NCBI GenBank assembly: GCA_010021145.1
Contig: RGRP01000010.1
Span: 1 to 17,671, forward strand
DNA: 17,671 bases
Direction: 5' to 3'
Origin: Candidatus Fonsibacter lacus
GTDB lineage: Bacteria > Pseudomonadota > Alphaproteobacteria > Pelagibacterales > Pelagibacteraceae
Within the stretch, counting starts at the first letter, position 1; each line of letters starts with the position of its first letter. The translations under genes were made by a program, and so were the position numbers. This document shows positions 5,895-12,074 of the stretch, one piece after another. The notes under the pieces were generated by a model. That model saw nothing but the letters and a program-made list of their open reading frames with translations. It ran no database searches and was not told where the DNA came from.

Positions 5895-7838
5895 TTATAA
5901 GTCTATATTTTTAGCTTTTGGCGCGTTTTCTTCTATAAATTTCAGTCTTAAATCGGCATTTTTTCCCATAATATTTGAAATCAACTTGTTTGTTTTTTTA
6001 TAATCGCTATTTGGAACTGTTACTCTTATTAAAGATCTGGTTTTAATATCCATTGTTGTTTCTTTTAATTGTTGAGCCATCATTTCACCCAATCCTTTAA
6101 ATCGACTAACTTCGATTTTAGATCCTTTTTTTAGATTCTTTAATAATTTATCTTTTTCAATATCGTTTCGCACATAATAAATTTGGTTAGATATAGTAAG
6201 TTTATAAAGAGGTGGAACCGCAAGATATAAATGTCCATTTTTAATTAAATTTGGCATTTCAAAGAAAAAGAAAGTTAAAAGTAGGCTTGCTATATGATCA
6301 CCATCCACATCTGCGTCAGTCATAATAATTACTTTTTCATATCTTAAATCTTTATCAATGTACTTTTCTCTTCTTTGACAGCCTAGTGCCTGAAGTAAAT
6401 TTGATATTTCTGTGTTAGCTAATATTTTTGCAGTATTAGAATTTTTAACATTTAATATTTTGCCTCTTAATGGAAGAATAGCTTGAAAATTTCGATCCCT
6501 CGCTTGTTTTGCAGATCCTCCAGCAGAATCTCCTTCGACTATAAATAATTCAGTACCCTCAACTTTTGAACTGGTACAGTCAGCAAGTTTTCCAGGTAAA
6601 CGTATTTTTCTCGTTGCACTTTGTCTTCCAACATCAAGATTTTGATCTAGTAGATTTTTTTCTCTTATTTTACCTTCAATAAAATTAAGAATAGAATTTG
6701 ATGCTTTTGGATGTTGATTAAACCAATCTTCGACAGATTTTGCTATAGAGGCATCACAATATTTTTGAATATAAGCGGAAGATAATCTTGATTTAGTTTG
6801 CCCCTCAAATTCTGGATTATTAATAAAAACAGATAAAATATAACTAGCATTAGATAATATTTCATCAGCACTTGCACTTGCTACTAGTTTGTTATTCTTA
6901 AATTTTGCAATTTTTCTTATGGATTTTGCAACGCCAGATCTAAAACCTTGTTCGTGAGTTCCACCATTAGTAGTTAGTACAGAGTTACAAAATGAAATTT
7001 TAAATTCAGAAATTTCATTATGCCATTGAATAGCAAATTCAAATTTTCCTTTATCGTCATCAAAATTATTTTTATGATGACATGTTTTATCATTTATTTT
7101 AGTAAAATTTTTTGTCTCACTATCTAGATACTCAACAATACCCTCTGGAAAAAAAAGTTTTGCAATATTAGGAGTGTCATCTTTTCTATTAATTAAAGAT
7201 CTGTCGCATTCCCAATGTATTGTGATCCCTTTGACTAAATAAGCCTTACTTTTACAAAGATTATATAATTTATTTGGAATAAAATTTAGATCTTTTCCAA
7301 AGATTTCTTTATCAGGAATAAATGTAACCTGAGTTCCGTTTTTGATCTTAGATTTTCCTTTTTTAGTTAGCTTATTTAAAGGTTTTCCTTTTGAGTAATT
7401 CTGTTCGAAAATAGTAGAATTTTTAAAAACTTCTATTTTTAATTTTTCTGACAACGCATTCACAACTGAAAGTCCTACCCCGTGCAATCCAGCTGAAGTA
7501 GAATAGGTTCCTTCTTTAAATTTTCCACCTGAATGTAATGTAGTCATTACAATTTCAAGTGCAGTTTTATTTTTCTTAGGATGTTTATCTAACGGAATGC
7601 CTCTACCATCATCAGTCACCGTTAATGATTTATCTTTATTTAATTTTACATAAATATTTTTTGCATGACCGGCCGTAACCTCATCCATTGAGTTATCAAT
7701 AATCTCAGTTGCAAGGTGATGAAATGCAGTCTCGTCCGTGCCACCAATATACATCCCGGGTCTTTTTCTAACAGGTTCCAGACCCTCAAGAATTTCTATA
7801 TCTTTAGCTGAATAATTATTATTTTTTACCACACTCAA
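5895..7838 (-). CDS. parE: DNA topoisomerase IV subunit B
   Basis: ParE is the ATPase subunit of topoisomerase IV, which with ParC decatenates daughter chromosomes. At 647 aa it has the ParE length, shorter than a typical GyrB. The GHKL ATPase shows Glu45 (EIIDNS, 45-50), DDGRGIP (76-82) and GLHGVGLSVVN (117-127). The TOPRIM domain shows EGDSAGGSAKQARDR (435-449), where AKQARDR rather than AKQGR favours ParE over GyrB, and DADVDGDH (508-515). FKGLGEM is at 580-586. There is no in-frame ATG at the expected start. TTG at 7836-7838 or GTG at 7830-7832 (two codons in) must be used, and neither has a visible Shine-Dalgarno. An out-of-frame ATG at 7841-7843 runs into a stop after one further codon. 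Confidence 0.93.
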   Translation of the reverse strand: MSVVKNNNYSAKDIEILEGLEPVRKRPGMYIGGTDETAFHHLATEIIDNSMDEVTAGHAKNIYVKLNKDKSLTVTDDGRGIPLDKHPKKNKTALEIVMTTLHSGGKFKEGTYSTSAGLHGVGLSVVNALSEKLKIEVFKNSTIFEQNYSKGKPLNKLTKKGKSKIKNGTQVTFIPDKEIFGKDLNFIPNKLYNLCKSKAYLVKGITIHWECDRSLINRKDDTPNIAKLFFPEGIVEYLDSETKNFTKINDKTCHHKNNFDDDKGKFEFAIQWHNEISEFKISFCNSVLTTNGGTHEQGFRSGVAKSIRKIAKFKNNKLVASASADEILSNASYILSVFINNPEFEGQTKSRLSSAYIQKYCDASIAKSVEDWFNQHPKASNSILNFIEGKIREKNLLDQNLDVGRQSATRKIRLPGKLADCTSSKVEGTELFIVEGDSAGGSAKQARDRNFQAILPLRGKILNVKNSNTAKILANTEISNLLQALGCQRREKYIDKDLRYEKVIIMTDADVDGDHIASLLLTFFFFEMPNLIKNGHLYLAVPPLYKLTISNQIYYVRNDIEKDKLLKNLKKGSKIEVSRFKGLGEMMAQQLKETTMDIKTRSLIRVTVPNSDYKKTNKLISNIMGKNADLRLKFIEENAPKAKNIDL

Positions 7839-7888
7839 AGCATTAGATTAATTTATAAAAAAATACAGACGTAAATTTTATTTTAGGT

Positions 7889-7925
7889 AAAAAAAAACCC
7901 CGTATTTTTTAGATACGGGGTTTTT
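7889..7925 (-). terminator. Rho-independent terminator of glnA
   Basis: A perfect 13-bp stem (7893-7905 with 7913-7925, core ACCCCGTAT/ATACGGGGT) surrounds a 7-nt loop. On the minus strand the stem is followed by a run of nine T (complement of 7889-7897, partly within the stem), 20 nt after the glnA stop. It is the strongest intrinsic terminator in the window and separates glnA from parE, which is transcribed in the same direction. Confidence 0.9.
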
Positions 7926-7944
7926 AAATTTTATAATGTTGTAA

Positions 7945-9354
7945 TTAACAGCTGTAATACATTTGGTATTCAACTGGATGAGGAGTATGCTCCATATTGT
8001 ATACCTCTGTCATTTTTAATTCGATGTAAGCATCAATTTGATCATCAGTGAATACTCCGCCCGAAGTTAAAAAACCTCTGTCTTTATCTAAGTTTTCTAA
8101 TGCCTCTCTTAAAGAACCACAAACTTGCGGAACACCCTTGAGTTCTTCAGCTGATAAGGAATATAAATCTTTATCGAATGGTTTTCCTGGATCAATTTTG
8201 TTTTTAATTCCATCAATACCAGCCATTAACATAGAAGCAAAAGTTAAGTATGGATTACCAGCGGCATCTGGAAATCTAACTTCAACTCTTTTACCTTTTG
8301 GATTAGAACTAAAAGGTATTCTGCAGCTTGCAGATCTATTTCTTGCAGAGTAAGCAAGAATAACTGGAGCTTCAAATCCAGGAATTAATCTTTTATAACT
8401 GTTAGTAGTAGAGTTAGTAAAAGCATTTAATGCTTTTGCATGCTTAATAATTCCACCAATGTAATAAAGACACTCTTGAGAAAGTCCTGCATACTTATCT
8501 CCAGCGAAAAGCGGCTTGCCAGCTTTCCAAATAGATTGGTGACAATGCATACCTGATCCATTATCTCCTTTAATCGGTTTTGCCATAAATGTTGCAGTTT
8601 TTCCAAAAGAGTGAGCAACCATTTGAACTGCATATTTATAAATTTGCATGTTATCAGCGTTACGCACCATTGTATCAAACATTGTACCTAACTCATGCTG
8701 AGAAGGAGCAACTTCATGGTGATGTTTCTCAACTTTAACACCCATATCTTTCATTGCTTTTAATGCTTCTGCTCTTAAATCCTGGCAACTATCAACAGGA
8801 GGAACTGGAAAATAGCCACCTTTAACAACAGGTCTATGACCCATGTTTCCATTTGGATATTCTTTATCACCATTATAAGGACCTTCATTACTATCCACTT
8901 GAAAAGATACTTTTTGCATAGTGTTAGAAATTTTAACGTCATCAAATATAAAAAATTCTGGCTCTGGCCCAAAATAAATAGTATCTCCAATACCAGTAGT
9001 CTTTAAATACGCTTCCGCTTTTTTTGCAATAGATCTAGGATCTCTCTCATAGAAATCTTTTTTTATAGGATCCATAACATCACAAAATATAACTAGAGTA
9101 TTGTGAGAAGTGAAAGGATCAACAAATGTTCTAGATAAGTCTGGTTTTAAAATCATGTCAGACTCATTAATTGCTTTCCATCCAGCAATAGATGATCCAT
9201 CAAAAAAAGTTCCATCATTTAAAAAACCTTCATCAATAGTCGTCAAGTCTTGAGTCATATGCTGAAGTTTTCCTCTAGGATCAGTAAATCTTAGGTCTAC
9301 AAATTCTATTTCTTTTTCTTTAATTAATTTTAGTATGTCTGCTGCAGCGCTCAT
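7945..9354 (-). CDS. glnA: Glutamine synthetase, type I (GSI-beta-like)
   Basis: GlnA condenses ammonia and glutamate to glutamine with ATP, the main entry of ammonium nitrogen. The 469 aa length fits GSI. Landmarks are FDGSSIAGW (residues 51-59), EPEFFIFD at 131-138 with metal-binding Glu, HHHEVAPSQHE (211-221), the ATP-region KPIKGDNGSGMHCHQS (259-274) and NRSASCRIP (339-347). The adenylylation-type tyrosine is present as Tyr398 in FDKDLYSL, so control by GlnE-like adenylylation is possible. The C-terminus ends YYSC where YYSV is commoner. The start ATG (9352-9354) has a real Shine-Dalgarno, GGGAG, 6 nt upstream, rare in this window. glnA stands alone between its own promoter and a strong terminator, with no glnB beside it. 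Confidence 0.98.
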   Translation of the reverse strand: MSAAADILKLIKEKEIEFVDLRFTDPRGKLQHMTQDLTTIDEGFLNDGTFFDGSSIAGWKAINESDMILKPDLSRTFVDPFTSHNTLVIFCDVMDPIKKDFYERDPRSIAKKAEAYLKTTGIGDTIYFGPEPEFFIFDDVKISNTMQKVSFQVDSNEGPYNGDKEYPNGNMGHRPVVKGGYFPVPPVDSCQDLRAEALKAMKDMGVKVEKHHHEVAPSQHELGTMFDTMVRNADNMQIYKYAVQMVAHSFGKTATFMAKPIKGDNGSGMHCHQSIWKAGKPLFAGDKYAGLSQECLYYIGGIIKHAKALNAFTNSTTNSYKRLIPGFEAPVILAYSARNRSASCRIPFSSNPKGKRVEVRFPDAAGNPYLTFASMLMAGIDGIKNKIDPGKPFDKDLYSLSAEELKGVPQVCGSLREALENLDKDRGFLTSGGVFTDDQIDAYIELKMTEVYNMEHTPHPVEYQMYYSC

Positions 9355-9360
9355 TAATTT

Positions 9361-9365
9361 CTCCC
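9361..9365 (-). promoter_or_regulatory. Strong ribosome binding site of glnA
   Basis: On the minus strand the bases read GGGAG with a 6-nt spacer (AAATTA) to the ATG. Nearly every other gene here lacks a purine-rich Shine-Dalgarno, so this site suggests selection for high translation of glnA and confirms its start codon. Confidence 0.85.
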
Positions 9366-9415
9366 TTTATTGATTATTAATCTTGTTTTTATTTTTTTAT
9401 TGTAGATGTACTATT

Positions 9416-9421
9416 ATTATA
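9416..9421 (-). promoter_or_regulatory. Candidate -10 element of glnA
   Basis: The minus strand reads a perfect TATAAT here, 61 nt upstream of the glnA ATG, predicting a leader of roughly 55 nt. No convincing -35 is found 16-18 nt further upstream, so the promoter may be activator-dependent or the match accidental in AT-rich DNA. The 152-nt divergent region 9355-9506 otherwise holds no recognised riboswitch or operator. Confidence 0.45.
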
Positions 9422-9460
9422 AGCAATAAATTCCATTGTTTTTTAGTTATGTCAGGTATG

Positions 9461-9466
9461 CATAAT
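9461..9466 (+). promoter_or_regulatory. Possible -10 element of nnr
   Basis: CATAAT differs by one base from TATAAT and lies 41 nt upstream of the nnr ATG. The nearest -35-like sequence, TTGTTT at 9436-9441, is a poor match with a 19-nt spacer. This is a weak call, kept because nnr needs a promoter in this divergent gap. Confidence 0.25.
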
Positions 9467-9506
9467 AGTGTTAGTAAAAATTAAACTGTAGATTGTTTTT
9501 TTAGAA

Positions 9507-10994
9507 ATGATTTTAAATTCATCAGAAATTAAAGCCGTAGAACAAAAAGAATTTAAATTAAGAAAAAATTCTTTTTCTTTAATGCAATCAGCAGGAGAAA
9601 AGTGCGCAGATTATATATCAGGTAATATTTCAAAAAATAATGAAGTGCTAGTAATTTGCGGTCCAGGAAATAACGGTGGCGATGGTTTTATAATTAGCAA
9701 CAGTCTTCTTAACAAAGGTTATAAAGTTAAAATTTTTTTAATACTTCCATTAAAAAATAAAAAAAATGATAATCATAAAGCTTTTAAAAAACTTAATTGT
9801 GAAGTTTTTAATTTAAATGATTTACATAAAGAGCTTAAAAAAAAAACAAAACCAATCATTGTTGATTGTATTTTTGGCACTGGTTTAAATAAAAATATAA
9901 GCCCTAGCATTAAAAATATAATTAGAGCTATAAATAAGAAGAAGGCGTTCACTTTTTCAATAGATATACCAACAGGAATTAACAGTGATAATGGAAAGGT
10001 GATGGGAGAGGCAATAAAAGCCAACGTAACATTAGCTCTTCATTGTAAAAAAATAGGACATGTGCTTTTTCCTGGAGTTTATTTTTCAGGGACAATAAAG
10101 ATTTTAGATATTGGAATTAGAAAGTCTTTAAACAAAATTGTAAATAATAAAATTAGAGAAAATAACCCAAATTTATGGATTAATAAAAAGTTTCCTTGGA
10201 AAAAATATAATTCACACAAGTATTCCAGAGGCAGAGTATATATTTATGGTTCATTAAAAAATTATATTGGCGCATCACTGTTATCTTCAAGCGCAGCTAT
10301 TCGTTGTGGCGCTGGGGCGGTAACAGTAGTTGCTAATAAAGACACTATAGATAAATACAATCAAAAGTTTTTTTCATTATTAAAAGTTGAAATTAACACA
10401 ACAGAAGAACTAAAAAATTTTCTAAACAAATCTTTAATTACTTCTTTTCTTATAGGACCAGGTGCTGGAGTTAATCAAAGAACAATAGAAAATGTTAAGT
10501 TGATATCTAAATTTGTTCATAGCGTGGTGATAGATGCAGATGCAATAACCTCATTTACCAAGAATCCAAAAGAATTATTTTCAATCTTGGATAAAGATAA
10601 AATTATTACTCCTCATGAAGGAGAATTTAACAGAATTTTTTCAGATCTTAAAAATGTTAAAAATAAAATCGAAAAATCAGTTAAGGCTGCAAAACAAGCA
10701 AACTGTGTTTTAGTTTTTAAAGGACCAGATACAATTATAGCATCTCCTGATGGAAAAGTTTGTATCAATACATTTTCAACTGAAGAACTCGCTGTAATTG
10801 GCTCAGGGGATGTTTTGAGTGGAATAATCGCAAGTCTTATCGGAAAAAATAAAATGTCAGCATTTAATGGGGCCTGCGCTGGTGTATGGCTACATTCTTA
10901 TGCTGCTAGAATGATAAAAAAAGGATTGATAGCAGAAGATATAATTAAAAATTTGCCAAAAGCATTAGATCGTTTAGCAAAAAAATATATTTAA
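9507..10994 (+). CDS. nnr: Bifunctional NAD(P)H-hydrate epimerase / ADP-dependent NAD(P)H-hydrate dehydratase
   Basis: Nnr repairs hydrated, inactive NADH and NADPH. The N-terminal half epimerises the R and S hydrates and the C-terminal half dehydrates the S form using ADP. The 495 aa product carries both domains. The YjeF-N part (about 1-210) has GPGNNGGDG (52-60) and SIDIPTGINSD (151-161). The ribokinase-like part has GPGAG (317-321), DADAIT (343-348), TPHEGEF (368-374, usually TPHPGE), FKGPDTI (404-410) and the catalytic GSGD (432-435, usually GTGD). The ATG at 9507 fits the family N-terminus (SSEIKAVEQ). In many alphaproteobacteria nnr sits beside glnB-glnA (from memory); here it is divergent from glnA without glnB. 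It converges on the next gene with a 2-nt gap. Confidence 0.95.
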   Translation: MILNSSEIKAVEQKEFKLRKNSFSLMQSAGEKCADYISGNISKNNEVLVICGPGNNGGDGFIISNSLLNKGYKVKIFLILPLKNKKNDNHKAFKKLNCEVFNLNDLHKELKKKTKPIIVDCIFGTGLNKNISPSIKNIIRAINKKKAFTFSIDIPTGINSDNGKVMGEAIKANVTLALHCKKIGHVLFPGVYFSGTIKILDIGIRKSLNKIVNNKIRENNPNLWINKKFPWKKYNSHKYSRGRVYIYGSLKNYIGASLLSSSAAIRCGAGAVTVVANKDTIDKYNQKFFSLLKVEINTTEELKNFLNKSLITSFLIGPGAGVNQRTIENVKLISKFVHSVVIDADAITSFTKNPKELFSILDKDKIITPHEGEFNRIFSDLKNVKNKIEKSVKAAKQANCVLVFKGPDTIIASPDGKVCINTFSTEELAVIGSGDVLSGIIASLIGKNKMSAFNGACAGVWLHSYAARMIKKGLIAEDIIKNLPKALDRLAKKYI

Positions 10995-10996
10995 TC

Positions 10997-11239
10997 TTAT
11001 TTGATTTTTGAAGGCACAACTTTATTATTTTCATATTTTGGTGGAGTATAATTTAGACCCTTAGGTTGTGCGCTCGTAAATCTAAAATATATTAAAGAAC
11101 ATATTAAAAGCAAAAGACTTATTAATGATAAAGTTATTAAAGGGAATTTTTTGTCAACCTTTTTTGTCAAATGTACGAGCAAATAATAAATCACAAAAGG
11201 TAGAACGGTGGCAGTAATAATTATTATGTAACGCATCAT
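10997..11239 (-). CDS. Small membrane protein of unknown function (possibly DUF6111-like)
   Basis: The 80 aa product has two predicted membrane helices (about residues 4-23 and 33-51, from MMRYIIIITATV... and LITLSLISLLLLICSLIYF). They are joined by a Lys-rich loop, HLTKKVDKKF. A polar tail follows, containing YTPPKYENNKVVPSKIK. A conserved-looking 'Y.P....NN.VVP..I' tail recalls the alphaproteobacterial DUF6111 proteins, but that is from memory and unverified. I chose the ATG at 11237-11239, which overlaps the upstream GST stop codon as ATGA. A GTG start at 11267-11269 would add ten basic residues coded entirely within the GST gene and is less likely. Function is unknown; coupling suggests expression with the GST. 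Confidence 0.7.
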   Translation of the reverse strand: MMRYIIIITATVLPFVIYYLLVHLTKKVDKKFPLITLSLISLLLLICSLIYFRFTSAQPKGLNYTPPKYENNKVVPSKIK

Positions 11240-11859
11240 TTTAATTCTTTTCTTGCCTCTAGTAGCCACAATTTAATTTCTTTCATATTTAATAGAGTGT
11301 TTAGATATTTTTCTAATATAAATGATAATTTTATATTATAAATTTTAAATCTAAACATTACAGGTGCATACATAGCGTCGGCTATAGAAAATTTTTTAAA
11401 CATAAAAGGTCCTTTAGATTTTATTAGACAATTTTCAATAATTTTTTTAGTTCTATTTATTTCAGCTGTTGTTTCTTTATTATTTTTAAATTTAAGATTT
11501 TTTCCTAAAAAATTCATACTTAAATTTTTTCTTAAATTAGCAAAACCACTGTGCATTTCAGAAGAAATATTTCTAGCCATTATTTTATCAATATTATTTT
11601 TTGGCCATAAATTTTTATTTTTAAATCTTTCTGCTAAAAATTCACAAATTGATAAAGAATCCCATATTCTTACCTTGCCATAAATTAAACAAGGTACTTT
11701 TCCGGAAGGAGAAAATTTTAATATATTTTTTTTAGTATTTTTATTTCTTAGCTTAATTTGAACTTCATTAAATGGTATGTTAAAATATTTTAACAACAAC
11801 CAAGGTCTTAGTGACCATGTTGAATAAATTTTATTGCCTATCACTAGTTTGAGTTTCAT
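11236..11859 (-). CDS. Glutathione S-transferase family protein
   Basis: The product is a cytosolic GST-fold protein, probably binding glutathione for conjugation or redox chemistry; the substrate is unknown. From the chosen ATG (207 aa) the thioredoxin-like domain shows LVIGNKIYSTWSLRPWLLL (residues 4-22, with the SxWSLRPW motif typical of a proteobacterial GST subgroup), SPSGKVPCL (50-58, containing the cis-Pro) and WDSLSICEFLAE (66-77). The helical domain has SEMHSGFANLR (100-110). The ATG at 11857-11859 is preferred over an in-frame TTG at 11863-11865. The gene overlaps the membrane protein gene downstream by 4 nt. It is divergent from tRNA-Leu(UAG); the 123-nt gap between them has no confident promoter. 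Confidence 0.88.
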   Translation of the reverse strand: MKLKLVIGNKIYSTWSLRPWLLLKYFNIPFNEVQIKLRNKNTKKNILKFSPSGKVPCLIYGKVRIWDSLSICEFLAERFKNKNLWPKNNIDKIMARNISSEMHSGFANLRKNLSMNFLGKNLKFKNNKETTAEINRTKKIIENCLIKSKGPFMFKKFSIADAMYAPVMFRFKIYNIKLSFILEKYLNTLLNMKEIKLWLLEARKELK

Positions 11860-11982
11860 AATCAAATGTGCTTTTTATATAAGCAAATACTATTCTTTTG
11901 CATCCCATATTTTATAAATAAATCCTAGAAAGCATTTAATAATATAGTTATATTCGCCAATCGAAATTTAATTAATATTAAA

Positions 11983-12066
11983 GCGGGAGTGGTGGAACGG
12001 TAGACACGCCAGTCTTAGGAACTGGTATCGAAAGATGTGAAGGTTCAAGTCCTTTCTCCCGCACCA
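11983..12066 (+). tRNA. tRNA-Leu (anticodon UAG)
   Basis: A complete type II tRNA. The acceptor stem pairs GCGGGAG (11983-11989) with CTCCCGC (12056-12062), the discriminator is A12063 and CCA is encoded at 12064-12066. The anticodon stem CCAGT (12009-12013) pairs with ACTGG (12021-12025) around CTTAGGA, giving anticodon TAG (12016-12018). The T stem is 12039-12043 with 12051-12055, including one G-T wobble, around TTCAAGT. With U34 it should read CUN codons, complementing the UUR-reading tRNA-Leu at 5435. The tig start codon follows after only 8 nt. Confidence 0.97.
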
Positions 12067-12074
12067 TGTAGAAT

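Noticed and set aside
5895..7838. Calling this gene gyrB
   Set aside because: The 647 aa length and the AKQARDR wording of the TOPRIM motif fit ParE better than GyrB.
8048..8353. Open frames opposite or out of frame with glnA (8048-8353 plus; 8427-8678 and 8775-8990 minus)
   Set aside because: They lie entirely inside glnA, which has full-length family motifs; the translated products have no family character.
11240..11269. GTG start giving ten more residues to the small membrane protein
   Set aside because: The extension lies wholly in the GST gene; the ATG overlapping the GST stop is a standard coupled start and gives a cleaner membrane protein N-terminus.
11903..11910. TCCCATAT resembling a heat-shock -10 upstream of tRNA-Leu(UAG) and tig
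   Set aside because: No TTGAAA-like -35 at 11-15 nt upstream, unlike the lon site, so I do not call it.
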